Source: an uncultured Alphaproteobacteria bacterium (GTDB lineage: Bacteria > Pseudomonadota > Alphaproteobacteria > Bin95). Taken from it: a stretch of DNA of 64,000 nt. Below, one piece after another: positions 15,924 to 24,440 of this stretch (its first letter is position 1; the number at the start of each line of letters is the position of its first letter). The DNA lies in NCBI GenBank assembly GCA_938083135.1, contig CALLKY010000024.1:1-64000 (forward strand). Reading direction: 5' to 3'. Made by a program: the position numbers and the translations under genes. Under the pieces are notes generated by a model, which did no database searches, was not told the origin of the DNA, and saw only the letters and a program-made list of their open reading frames with translations.

Positions 15924-17123
15924 ATGGACATGGCCTTTTCCGCCGAAGACGAAGCATTCCGAGGCAAAGTACGCGCATTCCTGAGTGAGGCGCTGCCAAA
16001 GGATGTTTCAGACAAAGTCATCAACGGGCGCCACATCCCGCGTGAAGACATCATGGCCTGGCATCATGCATTACATAAGCAGGGCTGGATCACGCCAAAT
16101 TGGCCGGAGCAATGGGGCGGCCCTGGTTGGACGGCCAACCAGAAATACATTTTTGACGAAGAAAGTTCCCTGGCCGGCGCACCACGTCCGATTTTGTTCG
16201 GCATTACAATGTGCGGCCCCGTGCTGATGCGCTACGGCACAGAAGAGCAGAAAAACTACTATCTGCCAAAGATTGCGTCTGGTGAGATCATTTTCTGCCA
16301 GGGCTATTCGGAACCGGGGTCTGGGTCAGACCTTGCCAGCTTGAATATGAAGGCGGTGCGGGATGGCGATGATTTTGTCCTGAACGGCCAGAAAACCTGG
16401 ACGACATCAGCCCATATGGCCGATTGGATTTTCTGCCTGGTGCGCACGTCTAGTGCGGGCAAGCGGCAGGAAGGTATCACGTTCATTCTGCTGGATATGG
16501 CGACCAAGGGTGTGTCGGTGAAGCCGCTGATTACGCTGGACGGCACCCATGAGGTCAACGAAGTGTTCTTCGATGACGTTCGGGTTCCAGCAGCAAACGT
16601 CATTGGTGAGGTCGACCAAGGTTGGACGGTTGCGAAATACCTGCTTGGCCATGAACGCATGGGCGGCGGTGCACTTGGCGGGGTTAAAAAGCTCCTGAGC
16701 CAGTTGAAAGACATCGCACGGGAAGAGGACGATGGATTCGGCAATGCGCTTTGGGATGACGAGACATTCCGCCGCAAAGTCTCCCAAACCGAAATCGAAC
16801 TGATGACCTTGGAAGTGCAGATGATGCGCTTGTTGTCTGCGGTTTCGGCCGATCGGGAGATGGGCTTCGAGGCGTCCATGATTAAGATTCGCCGGTCTGA
16901 GATTTTGCAGCGGCTGACAGAGTTGAAAATGGAAGCCGTGGGGTATTATTCCTCGCCTTATATCAAGGCGGCCTTGACGGAGCGGTGGAACGAGGAGCCG
17001 ATTGGCGCTGAATACGCCAATTCCCAGACGCCGCAGTATCTTAACAACCGCAAGCATTCGATCTTCGCCGGATCAAATGAGATTCAGCACAATATTATTG
17101 CAAAACGCATGCTTGGACTATAA
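15924..17123 (+). CDS. Acyl-CoA dehydrogenase family protein
   Basis: FAD-dependent enzyme of 399 residues that makes an alpha-beta double bond in an acyl-CoA. A good AGGAGA site precedes the ATG. The order is the usual N-terminal helical domain (to about 120), beta domain with the FAD-binding CQGYSEPGSGSDLA and TWTTSAHMADWIF motifs, and C-terminal helical domain ending in FAGSNEIQHNIIAKRMLGL. It closely resembles the genes at 20775 and 21976, which lie on the far side of a TRAP transporter operon. In heteromeric acyl-CoA dehydrogenases of sterol and cyclic-acid pathways, this long type pairs with a shorter partner such as the one at 23269. Substrate unknown. Confidence 0.92.
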   Translation: MDMAFSAEDEAFRGKVRAFLSEALPKDVSDKVINGRHIPREDIMAWHHALHKQGWITPNWPEQWGGPGWTANQKYIFDEESSLAGAPRPILFGITMCGPVLMRYGTEEQKNYYLPKIASGEIIFCQGYSEPGSGSDLASLNMKAVRDGDDFVLNGQKTWTTSAHMADWIFCLVRTSSAGKRQEGITFILLDMATKGVSVKPLITLDGTHEVNEVFFDDVRVPAANVIGEVDQGWTVAKYLLGHERMGGGALGGVKKLLSQLKDIAREEDDGFGNALWDDETFRRKVSQTEIELMTLEVQMMRLLSAVSADREMGFEASMIKIRRSEILQRLTELKMEAVGYYSSPYIKAALTERWNEEPIGAEYANSQTPQYLNNRKHSIFAGSNEIQHNIIAKRMLGL

Positions 17124-17275
17124 CGAACGATCCCGGGTGTGGCGATCCGCAGCGGTAAAGTATCGAGTCTTCTGGCTTGTGTATCGATCGCTGTCCGTCT
17201 AGCATCCAGGCGCTCGCGGGGTTAGACCGTGCCGCGCGCCATCTTCGTGATGGAAATACTGCGGTTTGAAGAGCA

Positions 17276-17298
17276 AGACCGCTTACTAAAGGCGGTCT
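17276..17298 (+). promoter_or_regulatory. Leader hairpin upstream of dctP
   Basis: AGACCGC pairs with GCGGTCT (7 bp, 9-base loop) just ahead of the ACAGGGAG ribosome-binding site of dctP. It could stabilise the mRNA end or gate translation; this is inference from position only. No riboswitch family is recognisable. Confidence 0.4.
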
Positions 17299-17315
17299 AA
17301 ACAGGGAGAAACTAT

Positions 17316-18371
17316 ATGAAATTAGGTACGCTTCTGCGGACCGTCGCGGCTGCCGCGATTGGTATCGCTATTACGGCCCCAGCGTTTGTTTCTGACGCTG
17401 AAGCCCGCACACGCTGGAAAGTGCACAGCGCTTTCGGCTCCAAGATTTTCGTTATCGGGCCTGGCATCTACAACGTCTCTAAGGCTGTTGAGAAAATGTC
17501 CGAAGGCGACTTCATCATGAAGCCTTTCGAGCCAGGCGCACTTGTGCCAGGCACGAAGTACTTTGATGCTGTCTCCACCGGCTCCATCGACGCTGCTTGG
17601 GGCACGCCTGGCTACGACACGCACAAGAACTTCGCTTATGCTTTCTATAGCGCTGTTCCGTTCGGTCCTCGTGGCGGCGAATATCTCGCATGGATGCGTC
17701 ATGGCGGTGGTCAAGAGATCGCTGAAGAGATGTATGCACGTGACAACATCAAATATTACCTCTGCAACCTGATTGCTCCTGAGTCATCTGGCTGGTTCCG
17801 CAAGGAAATCAAGTCCACTGCTGACCTCAAAGGCCTGAAGATGCGCTTCTTCGGTCTTGGCGCAAAGGTTATGGAAAAGTTTGGCGTTTCCACTCAGCTC
17901 CTCGCTGGCGGTGACATCTATCCGGCTCTAGAACTCGGCACGATCGACGCGACCGAATTCTCCATGCCTGCGATTGATAAAGATCTGGGCTTCTACCAGA
18001 TCGCTAAGCACAACTACTTCCCAGGTTGGCATCAGCAGTCCACGCTCGGCTCACTGATCGCGAACATGGACAAGGTTAAGGCTCTGCCAGAAGGTCAGCA
18101 GGAAATGCTTGAGCAGGCTTGCCAGGCTCAGGTTATGCGCTCCTTCGCAGAATCTGAAGGCTTCCAGCATCAGGCTATGGCTTTCCATCAGACGAAGGGT
18201 GTTACCATCCATCGTTGGAGCCAGGACATTCTGGACGAGCTCGAAGCCAAGTGGCAGGAAGTTATCGCAGCTGAAATCGCTGATAGCGAAGATGCCAAGA
18301 AGATCTGGGCGAGCTATTCCGAATTCCGCGAAGGCTATGCGATTTGGAAAGACCACGGCTACCTGAAGTAG
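17316..18371 (+). CDS. dctP: TRAP transporter substrate-binding protein (DctP-type)
   Basis: Periplasmic binding protein that captures the solute for the TRAP permeases encoded next. The 351-residue precursor starts with a Sec signal peptide (about residues 1-31, cleavage near DAEA-RTRWK). The family's core motif is seen as DLKGLKMRFFGLGAKVMEKFG (about residues 170-190) with the conserved Arg that binds a carboxylate, then ALELGTIDATEF. Codon use is strongly biased (GCT, GGT, TCC, CTC), unlike its neighbours, which points to high expression. A strong hairpin follows the stop. Flanking acyl-CoA dehydrogenase genes suggest an organic acid later activated to a CoA ester (inference). Confidence 0.93.
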   Translation: MKLGTLLRTVAAAAIGIAITAPAFVSDAEARTRWKVHSAFGSKIFVIGPGIYNVSKAVEKMSEGDFIMKPFEPGALVPGTKYFDAVSTGSIDAAWGTPGYDTHKNFAYAFYSAVPFGPRGGEYLAWMRHGGGQEIAEEMYARDNIKYYLCNLIAPESSGWFRKEIKSTADLKGLKMRFFGLGAKVMEKFGVSTQLLAGGDIYPALELGTIDATEFSMPAIDKDLGFYQIAKHNYFPGWHQQSTLGSLIANMDKVKALPEGQQEMLEQACQAQVMRSFAESEGFQHQAMAFHQTKGVTIHRWSQDILDELEAKWQEVIAAEIADSEDAKKIWASYSEFREGYAIWKDHGYLK

Positions 18372-18402
18372 GGCTTGCTGTAGTTACGACGATCTGAGAC
18401 AG

Positions 18403-18437
18403 CGACGTCGGCTGTTCCTTCGGGACGGTCGGCGTCG
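18403..18437 (+). promoter_or_regulatory. UUCG-capped hairpin between dctP and dctQ
   Basis: A stem of about 15 pairs (including a few G-T pairs and one bulged T) closes on a C(TTCG)G tetraloop, 31 bases after the dctP stop, followed by TTTCTCTT. The position in the dctP-dctQ gap fits either partial termination or a 3' stabiliser that gives more binding protein than permease. Confidence 0.75.
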
Positions 18438-18539
18438 TTTCTCTTACTGACTGACGGGATGGCTTAATCCCGCGCGCAAAACGACCACGGAAAACGTGGC
18501 GATATAACAACAAGATGCTGCAGAGAGGCTGACGTCATA

Positions 18540-19205
18540 ATGCGCAAACTCTTAGAAATAGCGGATGTCTGCGAATGGATCCCGCAAAAAGCTGGTAAGC
18601 TTGGCGCGTGGCTCATCGTGCCGCTGATCATTGTGATCATGTATGACATTACGACCCGGAAGCTGCAGTTTATTCAGCAAGCCGTTTTGAACTCTCCTCT
18701 ATATGAATATATTTCGCCCACCAAATTGCAGGAGTGGGAGTGGCATCTCCACACCGCGTTATTCCTGCTGGCCCTGGGCTATGCTTACGTCAACAACGCT
18801 CACGTTCGGGTCGATTTGATCCGCGAAAAGTGCAAAGACCGGACCCAGGCTTGGATCGAGTTCTTTGGCATTATCCTGGCACTGTTCCCCTATTGCATCG
18901 TGATCGGCATCATTTCGATGCGCTTCATTGAGCTTGCATACACGTCGAACGAAATTTCACAGTCCATGACGGGCCTGAGCCAGCGCTGGATTATCAAGTC
19001 CTTCCTGCTCATCGGTCTTTTCCTGGCGCTTCTGGCCGGTATTTCGACGTTGCTGCGTCATATCGTGTATTTGTTCGGTCCAGCGCATCTTAGAGATGAC
19101 GTGCCGATGAATATGTTGACCTCAGCAGAATCGGCGCATTTACCGCGTATTGAAGACGAAGACTTGAACCGCGAAGACGATGATCCCATCGTCACGTCGT
19201 CCTGA
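18540..19205 (+). CDS. dctQ: TRAP transporter small permease (DctQ-type)
   Basis: Small membrane subunit of the TRAP transporter, 221 residues. About four hydrophobic helices are visible (GAWLIVPLIIVIMYDITTR; LHTALFLLALGYAYV; FFGIILALFPYCIVIGII; SFLLIGLFLALLAGISTLL). The WEWHLHTALFLLALGYAYVNNAHVRVDLI segment matches the conserved DctQ core. It is longer than the first DctQ, with an acidic, probably cytoplasmic C-terminal tail of about 35 residues (DEDLNREDDDP). It lies 168 bases after dctP and 19 bases before dctM. Confidence 0.9.
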   Translation: MRKLLEIADVCEWIPQKAGKLGAWLIVPLIIVIMYDITTRKLQFIQQAVLNSPLYEYISPTKLQEWEWHLHTALFLLALGYAYVNNAHVRVDLIREKCKDRTQAWIEFFGIILALFPYCIVIGIISMRFIELAYTSNEISQSMTGLSQRWIIKSFLLIGLFLALLAGISTLLRHIVYLFGPAHLRDDVPMNMLTSAESAHLPRIEDEDLNREDDDPIVTSS

Positions 19206-19224
19206 GCGGAAGGAATAGATAGCT

Positions 19225-20586
19225 ATGTATTTCGAGGATTTCCTTCCGGTCATTATGTTCGCCATGCTTGCATGCGGACTGTTCACAGGTTTCCCGGTTG
19301 CCTTCGTCGTTGGCGGTACGGGCATCGCCTTCGGTTTCATCGGCATGTATTTCGACGTGTTCTCGATGATCGAATTCTTCAACGTTCCAGAACGCATTTG
19401 GGGCGGGGCTGCTGAAAACCCTGTTCTGGTCGCGGTTCCCTGTTTCATCTTTATGGGAACAATGCTTGAGAAATCAGGCGTCGCGGAAGATCTGCTGAAA
19501 ATTCTGGAACTGCTGCTGAAGCGTGTTCCAGGCGGCTTGGCGCTGGCTGTCACGGCCATGGGCACGATCATGGCGGCGACCACGGGCATTATCGGTGCAT
19601 CCGTTGTCATGATGTCCCTGATGGCACTGCCCGCCATGTTGCGGGCCGGGTACCAGAAAGAACTGGCCACCGGCACCATCGCAGCGTCGGCGACATTGGG
19701 CATTCTCATTCCACCAAGCATTATGCTCGTCATCATGGCGGATCTGCTGGCGATCTCAGTCGGCAATCTGTTCATCGGCGCGATCTTGCCGGGCCTATTG
19801 CTGTCCTCCCTTTACTTCATCTACATCATCGTGATTTCGGCGTTGAAGCCACATATCGCGCCGCCAATTGCGGACGACAAAATGGTCGACAGCAAGACGC
19901 TGATGTTGATGGTGCTTAAAGGCTTTGTGCCGCCGGTTATCCTGATCGTCATGGTGCTGGGCTCAATCTTCGGCGGCATTGCGACGCCGACGGAAGCAGC
20001 TGGCGTTGGTGCATTCGGCTCTCTGATGCTCGCGGTGTTCAACGGTCGTTTGAGCATTAGCACCCTCAGGGATGTGGCTGAGCGCACCGCGCTGACCACG
20101 GGCATGATCTTCTTCATCTTCCTGGGTGCGACCACGTTCTCTTACGTGTTCCGGTCCCTGGGCGGCGAACATCTGATCATTGCTGGCGTTGAATATATGG
20201 ATCTGCACTCCTGGAGCCTGCTGGTCCTGCTAATGTTCACGATCTTTATCCTGGGCTTCTTCTTCGACTTCCTGGAGATCACGCTGATCATCCTGCCGGT
20301 GTTCGCGCCGATCGTGGAGTTGCTGGACTTCGGCGTCCACGTCGAAGGCCGCGACATCATCTATTGGTTCGCAATTCTGGTGGCGGTGAACCTGCAGACG
20401 TCGTTCCTTACCCCGCCCTTTGGATTTGCGCTCTTCTACTTGAAGGGCGTGGCACCAAAAATAGTGAAGATGCAGCACATCTACAAAGGCATCATACCGT
20501 TCGTGATGCTGCAGTTGATCGGCCTTGGGTCCGTCATGGCATTCCCTGGTCTGGCGCTCTATCTGCCGAGCGTGCTGCTCAGCTAA
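19225..20586 (+). CDS. dctM: TRAP transporter large permease (DctM-type)
   Basis: Channel subunit, 453 residues with about 12-13 membrane spans. GGAAGGAATAG precedes the ATG. Family motifs are FPVAFVVGGTGIAFG near the start, ATTGIIGASVVMMSLMALPAML, LGILIPPSIMLVIM, GGIATPTEAAGVGAFG and the terminal TSFLTPPFGFALFYLKG. It is paralogous to the large permease at 639-1988 but clearly diverged, so the two transporters probably take up different solutes. A 14-bp terminator stem follows about 100 bases downstream. Confidence 0.93.
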   Translation: MYFEDFLPVIMFAMLACGLFTGFPVAFVVGGTGIAFGFIGMYFDVFSMIEFFNVPERIWGGAAENPVLVAVPCFIFMGTMLEKSGVAEDLLKILELLLKRVPGGLALAVTAMGTIMAATTGIIGASVVMMSLMALPAMLRAGYQKELATGTIAASATLGILIPPSIMLVIMADLLAISVGNLFIGAILPGLLLSSLYFIYIIVISALKPHIAPPIADDKMVDSKTLMLMVLKGFVPPVILIVMVLGSIFGGIATPTEAAGVGAFGSLMLAVFNGRLSISTLRDVAERTALTTGMIFFIFLGATTFSYVFRSLGGEHLIIAGVEYMDLHSWSLLVLLMFTIFILGFFFDFLEITLIILPVFAPIVELLDFGVHVEGRDIIYWFAILVAVNLQTSFLTPPFGFALFYLKGVAPKIVKMQHIYKGIIPFVMLQLIGLGSVMAFPGLALYLPSVLLS

Positions 20587-20685
20587 ATCCACCAAGTGCA
20601 GTGGTAACGCTGCGTGGGTCAGAGGTCACACAAGGTCTCTCAAGTCCTGCCTGACCGCCCTCAGACTCGTTGGGGAAGTGGTCTC

Positions 20686-20727
20686 AACGCCCGCCGTTCT
20701 CACTGAACGGCGGGCGTTCGCATTTTC
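20686..20727 (+). terminator. Terminator-like hairpin after the TRAP operon
   Basis: A perfect 14-bp stem (AACGCCCGCCGTTC / GAACGGCGGGCGTT, 5-base loop) lies 100 bases past the dctM stop and is followed by CGCATTTT. The T-tract is short, so termination may be partial, letting some transcripts enter the acyl-CoA dehydrogenase genes. Confidence 0.75.
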
Positions 20728-20774
20728 TGGCGGCGGTGGTTATCCTGCTTTCCTGAATCTGAGGAGCGACTTTC

Positions 20775-21974
20775 ATGGATATGACGTTCACGCCAGCAGA
20801 ACAGGCCTTCCGCCGCGAAGTCCAGGCGTTCGTTGCGGAAAACCTGCCTGCCCCGATCGCCCGCAAGGTGGCTGATGGTGTTGAAATGACCCGGGACGAC
20901 ATGTCGACCTGGATGCAGATCCTGGCCAAGCAAGGCTGGCTCGCGACCAATTGGGAACAGAAGGATGGCGGTCCCGGTTGGAGCACCGCGCAAAAACATA
21001 TCTTCGAAGAAGAATGTGCTGCTGCAGGCGCGCCGGACATCATTCCTTTCGGGACGCGCATGGTCGGCCCCGTGCTATTGGCGTTCGGCACGCCTGAGCA
21101 GAAGGCGAAATACCTGCCTGGCATTGTCTCTGGTGAAATGCTCTGGTGCCAGGGTTATTCGGAGCCTGGGGCTGGGTCTGACCTGGCGCAATTACAGCTC
21201 TCAGCGAAGCTTGATGGCGATGAGTACGTCGTCAACGGCACGAAGATCTGGACGACCCAAGCGCATATGGCTGACATGATTTTCGTCCTTGCCCGCACCG
21301 ATAATTCAGGCCGCAAGCAAGATGGCGTTACCTGTTTGTTGATTGATATGAAAGCGCCGGGCGTCACCGTCCGTCCGATTATCACCATTGATGGCCGGCA
21401 CCGTTTCAATCAGGAATTCTTCGATGACGTGCGCGTCCCTGTGGCGGACCGCGTTGGCGAAGCTGGGGATGGCTGGCGGATTGCGAAATATCTTCTCGGC
21501 CATGAGCGCTCCAATGCTGCGGGCGTTGCGGGTGCGGTGCGCATGCTGAAGAAGCTCCGCGCCATCGCCAAGGCGGAGCGCGCCGAAGGTGAAACGCTGA
21601 TGCAGGACCAAGATTTCCGCCGGACCCTCGCGGACGTTGAAACGCGGCTTGAAGTGCTGCGGATGACAGCGATGCGCAACCTGGCCCGCGCATCCGCCGA
21701 TAAGCCCGTTGGGGCGGAGGCCTCGGTCGTGAAGCTTGGCATGGCCGAAATTCGCAAAGACATTTCGGAACTCAGCATGCAAGCGGGGGCGTATTACGCG
21801 AACCCATTTGATCCAAAGGCGATCCGGGAAGGCTGGGGCAACCAGCAACCCATCGGTGCGGATTACATTTTCAAGTTGGCACCGGATTACTTTGAAATGC
21901 GGGCGCGCTCTATTGCGGGCGGTTCCAACGAAATCCAAAAGAACATTATCGCTAAGCGCACTCTGGGGCTCTGA
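20775..21974 (+). CDS. Acyl-CoA dehydrogenase family protein
   Basis: 399-residue flavoenzyme, first of three consecutive acyl-CoA dehydrogenase genes. A GAGGAG site precedes the ATG. The start MDMTFTPAEQAFRREVQAFV is nearly the same as in the gene at 15924. FAD and substrate motifs include CQGYSEPGAGSDLAQLQ, IWTTQAHMADMIFVLART and the C-terminal GGSNEIQKNIIAKRTLGL. Its stop is separated by a single base from the next start, so the two 399-type subunits are translated together. The pair is paralogous, and one may be the non-catalytic partner in a mixed tetramer (inference). Confidence 0.92.
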   Translation: MDMTFTPAEQAFRREVQAFVAENLPAPIARKVADGVEMTRDDMSTWMQILAKQGWLATNWEQKDGGPGWSTAQKHIFEEECAAAGAPDIIPFGTRMVGPVLLAFGTPEQKAKYLPGIVSGEMLWCQGYSEPGAGSDLAQLQLSAKLDGDEYVVNGTKIWTTQAHMADMIFVLARTDNSGRKQDGVTCLLIDMKAPGVTVRPIITIDGRHRFNQEFFDDVRVPVADRVGEAGDGWRIAKYLLGHERSNAAGVAGAVRMLKKLRAIAKAERAEGETLMQDQDFRRTLADVETRLEVLRMTAMRNLARASADKPVGAEASVVKLGMAEIRKDISELSMQAGAYYANPFDPKAIREGWGNQQPIGADYIFKLAPDYFEMRARSIAGGSNEIQKNIIAKRTLGL

Positions 21975-21975
21975 C

Positions 21976-23172
21976 ATGCATATGAATTTTTCCGCCGATG
22001 AACTGGCGTTCGAGCAAAAGGTCGCGGCTTTCGTATCTGAAAACCTGCCGGCCGATATCAAGGACAAAGTCGATCGCGGCATTGAGCTGACGCGCGAGGA
22101 GGTCCGCCGCTGGATGGAAATCCTGGGGCAGAAAGGCTGGGCAGCGACCAATTGGGACAAGAAAGATGGCGGCCCTGGCTTCACCATCGCTGAGAAGTTC
22201 TTGGCCGAAGACGCGATCTTTATGAATGGTGCGCCAAAGATGGTGCATTTCGGCACCCGCATGGTTGGCCCGGTATTGCTGGCTTTCGGCACAGACGCGC
22301 AGAAAGCCAAATATGTTCCCAAAATTTTGACCAGCGAAGAAGTCTGGTGCCAGGGCTATTCAGAACCCCAGGCCGGGTCTGACCTTGCCCAACTGCAATG
22401 TTCCGCCGAATTGGATGGTGACGAATATGTGGTGAATGGCACCAAAATCTGGACGACATCCGCCCATTGCGCAGACCGCATGTTCGCCCTTGTTCGGACT
22501 TCCAAGGAGGCCCGCAAGCAAGAAGGCATCACTTGCCTGCTGATTGACCTGAAAGCTCCTGGCGTTGAGATCCGTCCGATCATTACGCTCGATGGGAAGC
22601 ATGTCTTTAACCAGGAATTCTTTGACAATGTACGCGTGCCGGTTTCGGACCGCATTGGCGAAGAAGGCGACGGCTGGAAGATCGCGAAGTTCTTGCTTGG
22701 GCATGAACGCTCCAACGCCACATATGTCTCTATGAACAAGCGCAATCTGCGTAAGCTCAAGGAAATCATGGCGGACCAGCGGGCTGACGGTGAACGCCTT
22801 GCCGATGATCCCGGATTCGTTCGCAAGCTGGCGGACCTGGAACAGGACATGCTCGCGACGACGACTATGGCGATGCGGCAACTCGCGGCGGCTTCGGCCG
22901 ACAAGCCGGTAGGTGCGGAAGCATCCATCATGAAACTCCGCGTGATGGACGCTTATAAGCAATGCCATGAGCTGATGATGGAGGCTGGCGCCTACTACGC
23001 GCAGCCCTTCGAACGCGGCCATATCCGCGGTGAAGCGAATACAGAATGGGTGGGGCCAGATTACCTCTACCGCATGTCGCCAGATTATTTTGAAAGCCGT
23101 GCAATGAGCATCGCCGGGGGCAGCCACGAGATTCAAAAAGACATCCTGGCAAAGCGTGCGCTCGGTCTCTAA
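21976..23172 (+). CDS. Acyl-CoA dehydrogenase family protein
   Basis: 398-residue flavoenzyme. The start at 21976 (MHMNFSADELAF) is chosen by alignment with its two paralogues; the much longer open frame from 21736 only reads through the previous gene. Motifs include CQGYSEPQAGSDLAQLQ, IWTTSAHCADRMFALVRT and the C-terminal GGSHEIQKDILAKRALGL. It overlaps nothing but sits one base after the previous stop, and is followed after 96 bases by a shorter acyl-CoA dehydrogenase. The arrangement long-long-short resembles gene sets for heteromeric side-chain dehydrogenases. Substrate unknown. Confidence 0.92.
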   Translation: MHMNFSADELAFEQKVAAFVSENLPADIKDKVDRGIELTREEVRRWMEILGQKGWAATNWDKKDGGPGFTIAEKFLAEDAIFMNGAPKMVHFGTRMVGPVLLAFGTDAQKAKYVPKILTSEEVWCQGYSEPQAGSDLAQLQCSAELDGDEYVVNGTKIWTTSAHCADRMFALVRTSKEARKQEGITCLLIDLKAPGVEIRPIITLDGKHVFNQEFFDNVRVPVSDRIGEEGDGWKIAKFLLGHERSNATYVSMNKRNLRKLKEIMADQRADGERLADDPGFVRKLADLEQDMLATTTMAMRQLAAASADKPVGAEASIMKLRVMDAYKQCHELMMEAGAYYAQPFERGHIRGEANTEWVGPDYLYRMSPDYFESRAMSIAGGSHEIQKDILAKRALGL

Positions 23173-23268
23173 CCCATGCTTGCGTCCTGGGCTGTGGGCG
23201 CTTAGCCTTTCACATGAAATACAGGCGTTTCAGAAGAGCGCTGACGACCTCTAGGGAGCTATTCGAAG

Positions 23269-24402
23269 ATGGATTTTGAACTTTCCGAAGACCAAGTGCT
23301 GCTGCAGGAAAGCGTGACCCGCTTCGTGGCTGACAATTATTCTTTCGAACAGCGCCGGAAGCTGGTTGATACCGACCAGGGCTATTCTGATAAGCAATGG
23401 TCGCAGTTTGCGGAATTGGGCTGGCTCGGCATGCCGTTCGCTGAAGATGTCGGCGGTTATGGCGGCACGCCGGTTGAAACCATGGTCGTGCTAGAGGAAT
23501 TCGGTAAAGGCCTCGTGGCAGAACCCTATATCTCCACAATCGTCCTTGGCGGTGGTGCGCTTGTCCATGGCGGCACAGCGGCGCAGCAGCAGGAACTGAT
23601 CCCTCAGGTCGCGGAAGGCAATTTGAAACTGGCGCTTGGTTTTGCAGAACGCCAGTCCCGTTACAATTTGGCGGATGTCCAGACCAAGGCTGAGAAATCT
23701 GGTGTTGATTATGTGCTGTCCGGTATGAAGAGCGTTGTTTTTGGTGCGCCGACGGCCAACAAATTCATCGTGTCTGCGCGCACCGGCGGCGCCGCGCGGG
23801 ACGAAGGCGGCATATCGCTGTTCTTGGTGGATGCAGATGCGTCTGGCGTGTCCGTGCGCGGCTACCCAACGGTAGACGGCATGCGCGCTGGTGAAGTCAC
23901 GCTGGATGGCGTCAAAGTCGGTGCGGACGCGCTGATGGGGGCGGAGGGCGAAGGCTTCGGCGCGCTCGAAACAACCATTGACTACGCCATTGCAGCGACG
24001 GCGGCAGAAGCGGTCGGTGCCATGAGCGCACTGAACGACATGACGCTTGAATACATCAAGACCCGCGAACAATTCGGCCAGCCTATCGGCAAGTTCCAGG
24101 TGCTCCAGCACCGCATGGTGGACATGTTCATCGCCCATGAAGAAGCCAAATCTATGGCAATGATGGCGGCGATGCGTATTGATGATGAGGACCCGAACGA
24201 GCGGCGTAAGGCTGCGTCTGCGACCAAAGTCCAGATCGCAAAGTCCGCCCGCTTTGTCGGCCAACAGGCTATTCAGCTGCATGGTGGCATTGGCATGACG
24301 GATGAATATGCCGCCGGCCACTACTTCAAGCGCCTCACCATGATCGACCGCAGCTATGGCGATGGTGATTATCATCTGGCGCGGTTTGGCGCGGTAAGCT
24401 AA
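23269..24402 (+). CDS. Acyl-CoA dehydrogenase family protein (short type)
   Basis: 377-residue flavoenzyme with AGGGAG before the ATG. It belongs to a different branch from the 399-residue paralogues: the middle domain reads ALGFAERQSRYNLADVQTKAEKSG rather than the CQGYSEPG form, and the end has QLHGGIGMTDEYAAGHYFKRLTMIDRSYGD, with a Glu in the position where many family members carry the catalytic base. Two-gene heteromeric enzymes usually join one such short subunit to one long subunit, so a complex with the product at 21976 or 20775 is plausible (inference). Confidence 0.9.
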   Translation: MDFELSEDQVLLQESVTRFVADNYSFEQRRKLVDTDQGYSDKQWSQFAELGWLGMPFAEDVGGYGGTPVETMVVLEEFGKGLVAEPYISTIVLGGGALVHGGTAAQQQELIPQVAEGNLKLALGFAERQSRYNLADVQTKAEKSGVDYVLSGMKSVVFGAPTANKFIVSARTGGAARDEGGISLFLVDADASGVSVRGYPTVDGMRAGEVTLDGVKVGADALMGAEGEGFGALETTIDYAIAATAAEAVGAMSALNDMTLEYIKTREQFGQPIGKFQVLQHRMVDMFIAHEEAKSMAMMAAMRIDDEDPNERRKAASATKVQIAKSARFVGQQAIQLHGGIGMTDEYAAGHYFKRLTMIDRSYGDGDYHLARFGAVS

Positions 24403-24440
24403 ACCGTGGATAGGTTTTACGGGCGGGGAGATATTTCGGC

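Noticed and set aside
23491-24375. 294-residue minus-strand frame antisense to the short acyl-CoA dehydrogenase
   Set aside because: No recognisable domain and opposite to a clear family match; a shadow frame.
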